DNA of 64,000 nt from Phycisphaeraceae bacterium (GTDB lineage Bacteria > Planctomycetota > Phycisphaerae > Phycisphaerales > Phycisphaeraceae), in contig JAJDCY010000010.1 of the NCBI GenBank assembly GCA_029260595.1, positions 124,001-188,000 on the forward strand. The letters are read 5' to 3'. Under the pieces are notes generated by a model. The model was not told the DNA's origin, did no database searches, and was given only the letters and a program-made list of their open reading frames with translations. Every line of letters begins with the position of its first letter. Position 1 is the first letter of the stretch. Positions 16,364 to 25,547 of this stretch are shown one piece after another. Position numbers and translations under genes: made by a program.

Positions 16364-17476
16364 TTACGGCCAATATTCTTCGTCTTCGAGTTCGGGGATG
16401 TGACGATGATGGACGCGGATGACCTTGCCGAGGTAGCCGCCGATCATTGGGCCGACTGAATTGCATGTCTCAAGTACGCCCGGGCCGAACGGCTGTGCCT
16501 GGTCGCGATACATCACGACAATGGCAAGCGCCTCGCCTTCGTGCGTGCACGGGAACGCGACGACATGTCGGTCCGGCAGCAGGCCCAGGTCGTCGCCGAT
16601 CCACTGTTCGAGCGTGTCGTTGTCGGTGATGTGGACGAGCCCGTCGCGGTCGGCGACCAGCGGGGCGGCCTGGTCGGCGAGGAGTTGCAGCAATACCTCG
16701 TGCGACTCGGTCGTCGAGTCGTAGTTGACGTATCCGCCGAGGGAGTATTCGTCTGCGCTGGCGGGGAGGAAGATGGCCATGTTGGTCGGGCCGACCTTTT
16801 CTAGCAGGTATTCGAGGGTGCGACGGAGGAGCTTTTCCAGGTCGAGTTCCTGACCGGCGAGGCAGGCGTATTCGTTGGTCTGGACGACCTGCTGCATCTG
16901 ATTGGCCAGGTCCTGGTATGCGGAGACCAGGTCGTTGCAGAGGATATTGACCTGTTCGATGACTTCCTCGCGAGCGGAGCTCATGCGCTTGCAGACGCGG
17001 CGGAGGCGCTGGTATCGCGAGCGTCGCTGGCGGTCCTGATCGACGCGCTCCACGGCTTGGGCGAGTTGTTCGCGGGTCTGTTTGTTGGCGCGGATCGGTT
17101 TGACGACGACGTCGCCGGCGCCGGCGCGCATCGCGGCGAGCGCGCGGTCGACGCTAAGGTTATCGGTCATGACCAGTGTCTGGGGCGCGGACTTGCCGGC
17201 TCGCAATGTGGCGGCGAGGTCGAGCCCGCTGCCGTCGGGTAGATCGGCTTCGATCAGCGCAAGATCGGCGGACGCTTCGGTGAGTCGCTCGAGCGCCTCG
17301 GCCGCGGTGCCGGCGAAGACGATCGTCGCGTCGGGGTCACCTAAGCATTTAAGGACCCTGTCACCGACTTTGCGGTCCGGATCCACCACCAGGACGCGCA
17401 GGCCGTTTCCCTGGCCCTGGCAGAGGCTGGATGCGGTGTTTCTAGCTTTGGCTACGGATCGGTTCTGACTTGGCAC
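16364..17476 (-). CDS. Receiver-GAF protein with Glu at the phosphoacceptor position
   Basis: The GTG at 17476 follows an AGGAGA ribosome site, giving 370 residues. Residues about 26-145 form a receiver domain: the acidic pair is Asp32/Asp34 (VVDPD) and the conserved Lys is in VVVKP. At the phosphoacceptor position (four before Pro in the usual DxxLP) the protein has Glu76 (LIEADLPDG). After a coiled-coil-like linker (about 146-200), residues about 205-350 look like a GAF domain. There is no kinase or DNA-binding domain. It follows the HDOD kinase gene by about 100 bases on the same strand, so it likely acts in the same pathway. Confidence 0.85.
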   Translation of the reverse strand: MPSQNRSVAKARNTASSLCQGQGNGLRVLVVDPDRKVGDRVLKCLGDPDATIVFAGTAAEALERLTEASADLALIEADLPDGSGLDLAATLRAGKSAPQTLVMTDNLSVDRALAAMRAGAGDVVVKPIRANKQTREQLAQAVERVDQDRQRRSRYQRLRRVCKRMSSAREEVIEQVNILCNDLVSAYQDLANQMQQVVQTNEYACLAGQELDLEKLLRRTLEYLLEKVGPTNMAIFLPASADEYSLGGYVNYDSTTESHEVLLQLLADQAAPLVADRDGLVHITDNDTLEQWIGDDLGLLPDRHVVAFPCTHEGEALAIVVMYRDQAQPFGPGVLETCNSVGPMIGGYLGKVIRVHHRHIPELEDEEYWP

Positions 17477-17578
17477 TGCTTTCTCCTGCGGGCTCCAGCG
17501 AACTCCTCCAGGATCGTCGTGCCGGGCCGCCGTAGCTGCCCGATCCGCCGATGCCTCCGTAGCCCTCCTATCGGTTGA

Positions 17579-19849
17579 TCACTCCTGCGAATCGAGTGGG
17601 ATTGACATGGTTGCGACCGTCCCGACGTTCGGTGCGCTGCGTAATCCTAATTGTCCGCCATGGCTCTCAACAAGCTGTTTTGCACGGGAAAGACCCATGC
17701 CCGCTTGCCGCCCGGCGGGCTTGGCGCTGAAGAACGGGTCCATCGCATGCGCGAGGGTATAACCATTCATACCGCCTCCGTCGTCGCTGACCTGGATGAC
17801 CAAGAGTTGGTCGTCCGTGTCGATGCGGCCGGTGATGGTGATCGACGAGCGCGGCGAGGATTGGACGGCGTTGAGTAGCAGTTCGCGGATCGCCAATCCG
17901 ATCTGGTCCGGGTCGAGCGAGACGGTCGGCAGGCCGCTTTGGACTTTGACGGAGATCGCGATCTGTGCGCCTGTCGGCTTGGGGCTATCGGAACGGGTGC
18001 GGCGCACGGCATCGTCGAGGACGGTCCCGATATCGCACGAGCGCCTCTCGGGCTCGGGCGGTTCGGCGAACATCCGTAGCGACGTGATCAGGTCGGTTAG
18101 TCGCTTGCACTGCTCGACGATTGTCTTGGCGGCTTGACCGTTCTTTGAGCCGGGGTCAATCGACATGGCCAGCATCTGGCTGCGGCCGGAGATCACGGCG
18201 AGTGGGTTGTTCATTTCGTGAGCGGCGCCGGCGGCCATCTCGCCGAGGCGGGCCATCGATTCGGAGTGGAGCAGGCGGTCCTGTGCCTCGGCCAGGGCGC
18301 GGTTGGTTTGTGCGAGTTCTTCGCCGAGGCGGCGTGCGTCTTCGTGCTGGCTGGCCGACGCGATTGCGGCGCCCCAGCAGGAGGTGATGGCGTCGAGCTG
18401 CTTGGTCGGAGGTAGGCGGGGCAGGTCGTGGACCATGACGGCTGCGACGCCCCAGGCACAGTTGAGTGGGAGCATCTGGATTTCGCGTGCATCGCCGTTG
18501 CTTGTGAGCGCATCGACGACCCACGGCATGATCGCTGCGGGGTCGGGTGCGGCCTGGTCGAGTGTGGTGAGGCTGGGTGCGTGGAGGGGCGGTGCGATCA
18601 GTTCAGAGCGAGTCGCGGCACCTTCATGGTCGTACTCGCAGATCAGCCAGGATGCTCGCGCGGCCTCGCCATGTTGGGGCGGCTCGTAGATGAGCGCGGT
18701 GTAGCCTTTTCCGAGCACGGCCCGCGCGCTTGCAACTACGCTGTCCATCGCGTCCTGCACGGTCCGGCCGGGCGTTGCGGCGGTGAAGAACGCGGTGATC
18801 CCGTCCAGGACTTCGGATTGGACGGTGGCGAGGCGGGTTCGTTTCTCGCGTGCGCTGTTGAGGCGCCACAGAGTCTGGTTGGCGCGTTGGATCGATTCGA
18901 GGTAGAGCTCGCGCGAGGGTTGGCCGTCGAGGTCGAGGATACCCTCGCGTCGTTGTAGTTCGTCGTAGAGCTTGGGGCCGAGGGTCTCGATCACCTTGGG
19001 GTTCAAACCCATGACCTCAGCGAGTTGCTCGGGGTCGCGCTCGAAGGTGAAGTTGCCGCTGTATCCGATGTGCTGGCGGCGGACGATCAGGTCGGCCAGG
19101 CCAATCAGGCCGACGAGGCGGCGGTGCTCGAGGCGTGGGAGCGTTTCGTAGCTCGAGCTGTGCATCCACATCGTGTCGAGGATCTGCCGCGGCAGTTGCC
19201 ACTGTTCGGCCAGGCGCTTCCCGGCGGTGTGGTGGTCGATGCCGATCACGCGGCGCTCGAGCTCGGCAATGTTGCCGTTGTTCAGCTCGGTGAGTTCGAC
19301 GACGCGGGCGAATGCTTTGGGGAGGATGAAATCGAGCGCAAGCTTGCCCATGTCGTGCATCAGCCCGCAGACAAAGGCCTCGCTGCGAGGCAAGTCGCGC
19401 GCATCAGGATGAGCGGTGGCGATCAACTCGGCGGCGACGCCGACGGCCAGGCTGTGCCGCCAGAAATTGACGCGGTCGAAGGTGTTGTTTGTCGCCGCGG
19501 TGGCGTCGGGGTCGGTTGGTTCGGGTGCGGGCTTGTCGAAGACATCGAAGACCTTGATGGACAGGACGGCCATGCGGACTGCTTCGAATCCGAGCAGGAC
19601 GACGGCTTTGTCGATGGTGACCGCGTCGGCACGGACGCCGAGGGACGCGCGTTTGCACATCGACAGGATTTTGCCGGTCATGACGGGGTCGGAGCTGATC
19701 AGCTCGGTGACTTCGTTGGCACTGGAATCGTCGCTGGCGGTGAGGGTGAGCAGCCGCATCGCGATGGCCGGGAGGGTCGGCAGCGAGTCGATCTCGCGCA
19801 GGATCATGTCGATCCGCTGCGCTTTAGATGGGTCAGCGGTGATCTGCAT
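17579..19849 (-). CDS. HDOD-GAF-histidine kinase
   Basis: A soluble 756-residue sensor. Residues about 15-235 are an HDOD domain (LPTLPAIAMRLL start) that keeps an HD-like pair in LMHDMGK (His165, Asp166) and DHHTAGKRL (206-207). Residues about 345-505 resemble GAF. A coiled coil (505-530) leads to the HisKA box AAGAAHEMNNPLAVI with His544, and the HATPase domain follows (ELLLNAVQSS, DDGGGM, then GMGLSRAKQLVESHGG). There are no membrane segments, so it senses a cytosolic cue. The receiver gene ahead of it ends 23 bases upstream, which points to one operon. Confidence 0.9.
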   Translation of the reverse strand: MQITADPSKAQRIDMILREIDSLPTLPAIAMRLLTLTASDDSSANEVTELISSDPVMTGKILSMCKRASLGVRADAVTIDKAVVLLGFEAVRMAVLSIKVFDVFDKPAPEPTDPDATAATNNTFDRVNFWRHSLAVGVAAELIATAHPDARDLPRSEAFVCGLMHDMGKLALDFILPKAFARVVELTELNNGNIAELERRVIGIDHHTAGKRLAEQWQLPRQILDTMWMHSSSYETLPRLEHRRLVGLIGLADLIVRRQHIGYSGNFTFERDPEQLAEVMGLNPKVIETLGPKLYDELQRREGILDLDGQPSRELYLESIQRANQTLWRLNSAREKRTRLATVQSEVLDGITAFFTAATPGRTVQDAMDSVVASARAVLGKGYTALIYEPPQHGEAARASWLICEYDHEGAATRSELIAPPLHAPSLTTLDQAAPDPAAIMPWVVDALTSNGDAREIQMLPLNCAWGVAAVMVHDLPRLPPTKQLDAITSCWGAAIASASQHEDARRLGEELAQTNRALAEAQDRLLHSESMARLGEMAAGAAHEMNNPLAVISGRSQMLAMSIDPGSKNGQAAKTIVEQCKRLTDLITSLRMFAEPPEPERRSCDIGTVLDDAVRRTRSDSPKPTGAQIAISVKVQSGLPTVSLDPDQIGLAIRELLLNAVQSSPRSSITITGRIDTDDQLLVIQVSDDGGGMNGYTLAHAMDPFFSAKPAGRQAGMGLSRAKQLVESHGGQLGLRSAPNVGTVATMSIPLDSQE

Positions 19850-19872
19850 GCGCGTTGCACCCGGTGGGGCGG

Positions 19873-20469
19873 TTAGACCTCCAACAGTGATTCGATCTGG
19901 CCCATGAGCGACTTGACGTCGAAGGGCTTTTTCACGAACTCGTCGGCACCGGCATCGAGCAGGGTCTGGATCTCAGACTGGTTGATGACACCGGAGACGA
20001 TGATGATCTTCATGTTGGTGAACGCTGGGTTGGCGCGGACGGTCTTGCAGACCACGTTGCCATTGATGTCCGGGAGCATGTAGTCGAGGATCATCAGGTC
20101 GGGCTTGAACTGCTCGGTGATGACGCCGGCGTCGTAACCGGTGCAGGCACTGCGGACCTCGAAGCGTTCGTCACCGTCGAGCAGGTCTGTGAATAGCTCG
20201 ACGATCTGAGCATCGTCGTCGACGACCAGGACGCGTCGCTGCCCGCCCTCGAGACGGTCGGTTGGGATGTTGTTCTCACGCATGAAGCGGGCCAGCTCTT
20301 CGCGCGGGATGCGCCTGAATCGGCTGCCCGGTACGCGGAACCCACGCAGGCGCCCACTGTCAAAACAACGGATGATCGTTTGCTGGGATAGCTTGCAGAT
20401 GTCGGCCGCGTCACCGGTTGTGAAGACCTGCTTGCCGCGCATCTCTCCCTGCGTGTCGTTGTCAGCCAT
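19873..20469 (-). CDS. Excisionase-type HTH fused to a receiver domain
   Basis: 198 residues from the ATG at 20469, preceded by a G-rich ribosome site. Residues about 15-68 read as a MerR/excisionase-like winged helix (TTGDAADICKLSQQTI, then RRIPREELARFM). Residues about 78-198 are a receiver with Asp84/Asp85, phosphoacceptor Asp129 (LDYMLPD) and Lys in VKKPFD. Placing the DNA-binding domain before the receiver is the reverse of the common response-regulator order. It is the first gene of the operon with the HDOD kinase and is the likely output of that system. Confidence 0.9.
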   Translation of the reverse strand: MADNDTQGEMRGKQVFTTGDAADICKLSQQTIIRCFDSGRLRGFRVPGSRFRRIPREELARFMRENNIPTDRLEGGQRRVLVVDDDAQIVELFTDLLDGDERFEVRSACTGYDAGVITEQFKPDLMILDYMLPDINGNVVCKTVRANPAFTNMKIIIVSGVINQSEIQTLLDAGADEFVKKPFDVKSLMGQIESLLEV

Positions 20470-20668
20470 ATTGCGTGCCCCCACCTGATTTTTTACCTGG
20501 ACAGGCCGGCAAAGCGGTGCTCTGCCCGGATATCCGGTACAGCTTGCCTGGTTTAACTATCTGGCATCATCGGCGTGCGGCTGAATGCACTTAATCGACA
20601 GGGTGCGGCGCGGGCGGGTTATCCGGACCGTCGTGGGGGATCGTGTCGAGTTGCCCAGTGCGAATCGC

Positions 20669-22111
20669 CTAGAAATGGATCATTCGGCCGGCGGTGCCGA
20701 GGGCGGCTTCGTGGACGGCTTCGCTGAGGGTCGGGTGGGCGTGCATGGTTGCGATCACCTCGTCGGCGGTCGCCTCGAGGCGCATGGCCAGGCCCATTTC
20801 GGCGATCAACTCGGTGACGCCTTCGCCGACCATGTGCGCGCCGAGCAGCTCACCGTGCTTGGCTGCGACGATCAGCTTGATGAAGCCGGCGGTGTGGCCC
20901 ATCGCCTGAGCTTTGCCGCTGGCCTGGAAGGGGAATGTGCCGACCTGGTAGTCGATCTTCTGTTCCTTGCAGGCTCGCTCGGTGAGCCCGACGCTGGCGA
21001 CCTGGGGCTGGCAGTAGGTGCAGCCCGGGATCGCGTCGTAGTCGACCGGTGTGGGGTCGTGGCCGGCGATGCGCTCGACACACACGACGGCTTCCTCGCT
21101 GGCGACGTGGGCGAGCCACGGCGGGCCGATCACATCGCCGACCGCGTAGACGCCTGGCGCGGTGGTCTGGTAGGTGCTGCGATCAGCTTTGATGTGGCCG
21201 CGGTCGATGGTGATGCCCAGCGACTCCTCGAATAATCCGTCGAACCGTCCGGTAACACCGATCGCGACGAGCACGCGGTCGGCACGGAGCGTTTCAGATT
21301 TTCCACGGCCGGTTGCGGGTGCGATCTTGACTTCGACGCCGGCGTTGGTGGTCTTGACGCTTTGAGTTTTTGTCGAGACGCGGCAGTCGAGCTTGCTGCG
21401 GCGGAAGGCCTTGGCGACGGCTTTGGAGACGTCGTCGTCTTCGCCGGGCAACAGGCGGTCTTCCATCTCGATGACGGTGACCTGCGTCCCGAAGGCGTGA
21501 TAGAAGTAGGCGAACTCCATCCCGATCGGGCCTGCGCCAACGATGACCAGGCTCTTGGGCTGCTCGGGCAATGACATCGCTTCCTTTGAAGTGATGATGC
21601 GGTCGCCGTCGAACGCGGTGCCGGGCAGCGCACGCGGGGTAGCGCCGGTCGCGATCACGATATGTTTGGCTTCGATGACCTGGGCGACACGACCGGGTGC
21701 GTCGTGGATCTCGATCTTTCCCATGCCGCCGCCCGGTCGACCCGGAGCCGAAACGATCTTGCCGTGCCCGTCGATGTGGGTGATTTTGTGTTTGCGGAAC
21801 AGTACGCCGATGCCTTTGTTGAGGTTGGCGGCGACGGTGCGCGACCGGCCGATGACTTTTGCCCAGTCGAAGGTGATGTCATTGGCCTGGATTCCCCATG
21901 CGTCGGCGTCCTGTGTGAGCTGGTTGTAGAACTCTGCCCCTGCGAGCAGGGCTTTGGTCGGGATACAACCCCAGTTGAGGCAGACGCCGCCGAGCGCGTC
22001 GCGCTCGACGCACGCGGCGGACATACCGAGCTGGGCCGCACGGATCGCCGCGACATACCCGGCGGGGCCGCCACCGATGACAACCAGATCGAACGCCGCC
22101 GCCTTTGACAT
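20669..22111 (-). CDS. lpdA: Dihydrolipoyl dehydrogenase
   Basis: The E3 subunit of 2-oxoacid dehydrogenase complexes, re-oxidising lipoyl groups with NAD+. From ATG 22111 (GAAGAAGG upstream) the protein shows the FAD motif VVIGGGPAGYVAA, the redox-active disulfide in GGVCLNWGCIPTK, the NAD motif IVGAGPIGMEFA, and the catalytic His in MHAHPTLSEA. At 480 residues it has normal length. It is divergent from purU across 160 bases. The E1 and E2 genes are not in this window, but lipB is. Confidence 0.95.
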   Translation of the reverse strand: MSKAAAFDLVVIGGGPAGYVAAIRAAQLGMSAACVERDALGGVCLNWGCIPTKALLAGAEFYNQLTQDADAWGIQANDITFDWAKVIGRSRTVAANLNKGIGVLFRKHKITHIDGHGKIVSAPGRPGGGMGKIEIHDAPGRVAQVIEAKHIVIATGATPRALPGTAFDGDRIITSKEAMSLPEQPKSLVIVGAGPIGMEFAYFYHAFGTQVTVIEMEDRLLPGEDDDVSKAVAKAFRRSKLDCRVSTKTQSVKTTNAGVEVKIAPATGRGKSETLRADRVLVAIGVTGRFDGLFEESLGITIDRGHIKADRSTYQTTAPGVYAVGDVIGPPWLAHVASEEAVVCVERIAGHDPTPVDYDAIPGCTYCQPQVASVGLTERACKEQKIDYQVGTFPFQASGKAQAMGHTAGFIKLIVAAKHGELLGAHMVGEGVTELIAEMGLAMRLEATADEVIATMHAHPTLSEAVHEAALGTAGRMIHF

Positions 22112-22271
22112 GGGGTTACCTTCTTCGGTTAGTGAGCCAGTGTTAGTCGGTGCGGTCCGTGGACCAGCTTGGCGGATTGTATCCGAACAACGGGGCGCGA
22201 TACCCGCGCTGCGTTCCGCTACAATCCTGCCCGGACATTGCCCCACACACTACCGAGCGCCCCTGATCGCC

Positions 22272-23195
22272 ATGCCGCAACCACCCACCGCCATCAAAGC
22301 CGTCATCAGCGTAATTGGCCGCGACCAGAAGGGCGTTGTCGCCCGGTTCGCGACGTATCTGGCGGAGAAGGGCGTCAATATTCTCGATATCGAGCAGCAG
22401 GTCGTGCACGCTCGGTTCATCATGGACATGCTGGTCGATCTGGCGGATATGTCGCTGAGCCTGGATGAGCTGATCACCGGGTTGCTGGAACTGGGGTCGC
22501 AGATCGATATGCAGGTGCGGGTCACGCTGCACGGCAAGCGGCGTATGAAGAACGTCGCGGTGCTGGTCAGCAAGGAGGCGCACTGCCTTGAGCGGCTGAT
22601 CGAGGACACCCGGGCCGGGCGGTTCGCGAATCGGGGGCAGTTGGCCTGCGTGCTCGGGAATCATCCGGATCTCGAGCCGATCGCGCAAGCGGCGGGGCTG
22701 CCGTTTCACTGGATGAGTTCCGAGGACAAACCAGCCCACATGGCGTGGATGGTCGAGACTTTGAATCGCTATCAAACCGACCTGGTGTTGCTGGCCCGCT
22801 ACATGCAGATCCTCACGGCGGATGTTGTCGAGAATTATCGCGACCGGATCATCAACATCCACCCGTCGCTGCTGCCTTATTTCCCGGGCTCGGCACCGTA
22901 CAGGCAGGCCTACGACAGCGGGGTGCGCGTGACGGGTTGTACGGCCCACTTCGTGACCGAGGACCTCGACGAGGGGCCGATCATCATCCAGGACGTTTTT
23001 CATATCGATGTTGGTAAGGACACGGCGCAGGACGTGCGGCGCAAGGGGCAGTTGCTCGAAGCCGGTGTGTTGAGTCATGCGGCGGAGATGTTCCTGGATG
23101 AGAAACTCGTCGCGGTTGATGACAAGGTCGTGTTCCGCCCGGGCCTGAGCCGGTTCCTCGATCACGACGAAAGCGATCCCGAAGTCGATTCCTAA
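22272..23195 (+). CDS. purU: Formyltetrahydrofolate deformylase
   Basis: PurU releases formate from 10-formyltetrahydrofolate for one-carbon balance. The N-terminal ACT domain (residues 6-85, VIGRDQKGVVARFATYL) is followed by a formyltransferase-fold hydrolase domain with the catalytic Asn-His in INIHPSLLPYFPG and Asp in EDLDEGPII. 307 residues fits the family. The ATG at 22272 is the natural start of the ACT domain, although the frame is open upstream. A TACAAT element lies at 22220-22225 without a clear -35. Confidence 0.9.
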   Translation: MPQPPTAIKAVISVIGRDQKGVVARFATYLAEKGVNILDIEQQVVHARFIMDMLVDLADMSLSLDELITGLLELGSQIDMQVRVTLHGKRRMKNVAVLVSKEAHCLERLIEDTRAGRFANRGQLACVLGNHPDLEPIAQAAGLPFHWMSSEDKPAHMAWMVETLNRYQTDLVLLARYMQILTADVVENYRDRIINIHPSLLPYFPGSAPYRQAYDSGVRVTGCTAHFVTEDLDEGPIIIQDVFHIDVGKDTAQDVRRKGQLLEAGVLSHAAEMFLDEKLVAVDDKVVFRPGLSRFLDHDESDPEVDS

Positions 23196-23562
23196 GGCCG
23201 CTATCACGGCGAGGTTTGACGGGTGCGTCGCGCGGCTCTGTCCCCGCTTCTGATCTAAATCTTCCTGCCTGTTACGTGTTTGGGCGCGTCGCCGTGCCAG
23301 TCGTTACGCCTGCGCGGAACAGGTTGGCCCGCGACTGACGAGTTCTCTGCCATTAAGGGCAAGTAGCAGGCATGTCTTAAGGCCCCTGTCTATCTAGCCG
23401 ATTCAACACGTTGGCAGGCGGCGGGCAAGGTCCGAGAAAGACCTCTCGCGTCGCCACAAAAACGCCAACCGGGCCGAGCCTTTCTGCGGGATGGGAATCG
23501 ACATCGGAGTCGGTCAGTACCCGCACAACCGGTGCGACCGGTGCGACCGGTGGGAACCACCC
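23196..23562. other. Intergenic region before pseudopilin gene
   Basis: About 365 bases with no supported gene or RNA. A minus ORF overlapping it (23377-23940) is a shadow of the pseudopilin gene. The 9-bp tandem repeat at 23528-23554 lies at its end. Confidence 0.45.
23528..23554 (+). repeat. 9-bp tandem repeat overlapping the ribosome site
   Basis: ACCGGTGCG occurs nearly three times (third copy ACCGGTGGG) just before the ATG at 23563. The last unit supplies the GGTGGGA that probably acts as the ribosome-binding site. Confidence 0.75.
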
Positions 23563-24330
23563 ATGCCGTCCAAACCCACAGCACGACGCGAACTTGCATT
23601 CACGTTCATCGAGATGCTGGTCGTTGTGTCGGTGGTATTTATTTTGATTAGCCTGTTGCTGCCGGCGCTCGGTATGGCGCGGACGCACGCTCGGACCGTT
23701 CAGGGGCTTAGTCACCTCAACCAGATCGGGCACGCGGTCAGCCTGTACACGGTTGATCACCGCAACACGTTTCCGCCGGGGTATGAAGAAGAGCCCGGGC
23801 GCAACACCGACTGGACGATTGTGTTGTCGCACTACATCCACAGCGGCGGTGACACGTACGGCGGCGCGGAGACGCTGCCGATCTTTTACTGCCCGAATGC
23901 GACCTACCCGAACCAGGGCAACTTCCACTATTCGAGTCACCCGGTGCTGATGCCCGACATCAACCCGGCGGCATCGCCGCTGTTTCCGCTATATCGGATG
24001 GCGCGGCTGCGTCGGCCTAGTGAGACGATCCTGATCATGGACGGGGCGCAGCGTGATTCGGCGAGCACGGCGCCGTACACGTCGTTCGCCACCGCCTGGC
24101 GGCTGGACGCGCCGGACTACCTGACGACCACACCCACGTTCGATAAGACTGCGACGGACAACGACGAAGCCATCAATCCCGGGCCGAATAACGACGACGG
24201 TGGGGCGGCCAACGGGACGATCCGTTGGCGGCAGTTCCGCGACACGGCTGCGAACATGCTGTTTGTCGACGGGCATGCGGCGACGCTGCGGCCGGAAGAG
24301 GTCAAGCGTCGTAACATCCGGGTTGATTGA
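23563..24330 (+). CDS. Prepilin-like (pseudopilin) protein with DGH motif
   Basis: 255 residues. The N-terminal class III signal is RRELAFTFIEMLVVVSVV, followed by a hydrophobic helix; Ala replaces the usual Gly before the cleavage site. The soluble part ends with FVDGHAATLR, the DGH motif common in planctomycete pseudopilins of the H-X9-DG/DUF1559 type. Such proteins are exported and processed by prepilin peptidase, and may form pseudopili or surface fibres. It is a clear paralogue of the protein at 42419-43309 (shared TDW, NQG..HY..HP.LMP and MDGAQ motifs). No pilus machinery genes are nearby. Confidence 0.85.
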   Translation: MPSKPTARRELAFTFIEMLVVVSVVFILISLLLPALGMARTHARTVQGLSHLNQIGHAVSLYTVDHRNTFPPGYEEEPGRNTDWTIVLSHYIHSGGDTYGGAETLPIFYCPNATYPNQGNFHYSSHPVLMPDINPAASPLFPLYRMARLRRPSETILIMDGAQRDSASTAPYTSFATAWRLDAPDYLTTTPTFDKTATDNDEAINPGPNNDDGGAANGTIRWRQFRDTAANMLFVDGHAATLRPEEVKRRNIRVD

Positions 24331-24383
24331 CTCGCCTGCCTTCTGGTATCTCTAAGAAAACCAGGACTGATCGCGCTCGATGC

Positions 24384-24412
24384 TTTGCCCACGGCTGGTG
24401 ACGCGCTACGAT
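24384..24412 (+). promoter_or_regulatory. Possible promoter of the AmmeMemoRadiSam genes
   Basis: TTGCCC (24385-24390) and TACGAT (24407-24412) are 16 bases apart, each matching four of six consensus positions, about 50 bases upstream of the radical SAM gene. Confidence 0.35.
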
Positions 24413-24461
24413 AGGTGTAGCGGTTGTTCACGCCCTGTTGGCGGAACGAGAGGGGCGCGTC

Positions 24462-25547
24462 ATGACTCAGGAAGCGCGGTGGTGGCATCGGGAGGGTGAC
24501 AAGGTCGTCTGCACGCTGTGCCCGCGCGTGTGTCACATCCCTGCCGAAGGGCGCGGGTTCTGCTTTGTGCGCGCGAATGTCGGCGGTGAGTTGAAGCTGA
24601 CCACCTATGGGCGCAGCAGTGGGTTCTGCATCGACCCGATCGAAAAGAAACCGTTGAATCACTTCCTCCCGGGCACGGCGGTGCTGTCGCTGGGGACGGC
24701 GGGGTGCAACCTCGGGTGCAAGTTCTGTCAGAACTGGGATATCTCCAAGAGTCGGGAGATGGATAGGCTCGCGGATCAGGCCGACCCTGATGCGATCGTG
24801 GCGGCGGCGCGCCGCACGGGCTGTCGGAGCATCGCGTTTACCTACAACGACCCGATCATCTGGGCGGAGTACGCGATCGATATCGCCAAAGCCGCGCGGC
24901 GGGAGGGGATCAAGACGGTCGCGGTTACGGCGGGGTATATCAGCGAGGAGGCACGCGGGGAGTTCTTTCAGTGGATGGACGCGGCCAACGTTGATCTCAA
25001 GGCGTTCACCGAGGCGTTCTACCGGCGGTTGACCCAGACGCACCTGCAGCCGGTGTTGGATACGCTGCGATACCTGAAACACGAAACCGATGTCTGGTTT
25101 GAGATCACCAATTTGATGATCCCGGGAGAGAACGATTCGCCCGATGAAACGGCGCAGATGTGCGCATGGATCGTCGAGAATCTGGGGCGCGACGTGCCGG
25201 TGCATTTCACCGCGTTCCACCCGGACTTCAAGATGGTCGATCACCCGCCGACACCGTCGGCCACGTTGCTGCGGGCTCGGCAGCAGGCCATCGAAGCGGG
25301 TATCCGGTATGCGTACGTTGGGAATATCGACAACGCGCATTGTCAGAGCACGTATTGTCCCGGCTGTGGCGAGACGTTGATCGAGCGTAACTGGTACGAA
25401 CTGGGTGCGTATCGCTTAGGGGGAAACTGGTGCGCCGCGTGCGGGCGGCCCGTACCGGGTGTGTTCGAGCAGGCTCCCGGGAATTGGGGGCGGCGTCGCG
25501 TGCCGCTGCGGCTCGGGCAGTGGCCGTCCGTGGGAGGCTCTGCATGA
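24462..25547 (+). CDS. amrS: AmmeMemoRadiSam system radical SAM enzyme (AmrS)
   Basis: A 361-residue radical SAM protein. The cluster motif is CNLGCKFC (Cys82, Cys86, Cys89). An N-terminal Cys group (Cys17, Cys20, Cys24, Cys34) and the GFCIDPIEKKPLNHF block are typical of the PflA-like AmrS family. The C-terminus has two CxxC pairs (YCPGCG and CAACGRP), resembling a zinc ribbon. The ATG at 24462 follows GAGAGGGG. Its stop overlaps the next start (ATGA), so the two genes are translationally coupled. The family is defined by co-occurrence with MEMO and AMMECR1 proteins; the reaction is not established. Confidence 0.92.
   Translation: MTQEARWWHREGDKVVCTLCPRVCHIPAEGRGFCFVRANVGGELKLTTYGRSSGFCIDPIEKKPLNHFLPGTAVLSLGTAGCNLGCKFCQNWDISKSREMDRLADQADPDAIVAAARRTGCRSIAFTYNDPIIWAEYAIDIAKAARREGIKTVAVTAGYISEEARGEFFQWMDAANVDLKAFTEAFYRRLTQTHLQPVLDTLRYLKHETDVWFEITNLMIPGENDSPDETAQMCAWIVENLGRDVPVHFTAFHPDFKMVDHPPTPSATLLRARQQAIEAGIRYAYVGNIDNAHCQSTYCPGCGETLIERNWYELGAYRLGGNWCAACGRPVPGVFEQAPGNWGRRRVPLRLGQWPSVGGSA

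Noticed and set aside
22143-23207. 354-residue minus-strand ORF opposite purU
   Set aside because: Antisense shadow; purU is supported by two domains and catalytic residues.
23377-23940. Minus ORF across the leader of the pseudopilin gene
   Set aside because: Val/Arg-rich shadow covering a well-supported pilin-like start; no ribosome site.
24117-25340. 407-residue minus-strand ORF opposite the radical SAM gene
   Set aside because: Spans the end of the pseudopilin gene and most of amrS in antisense; no recognisable domain.
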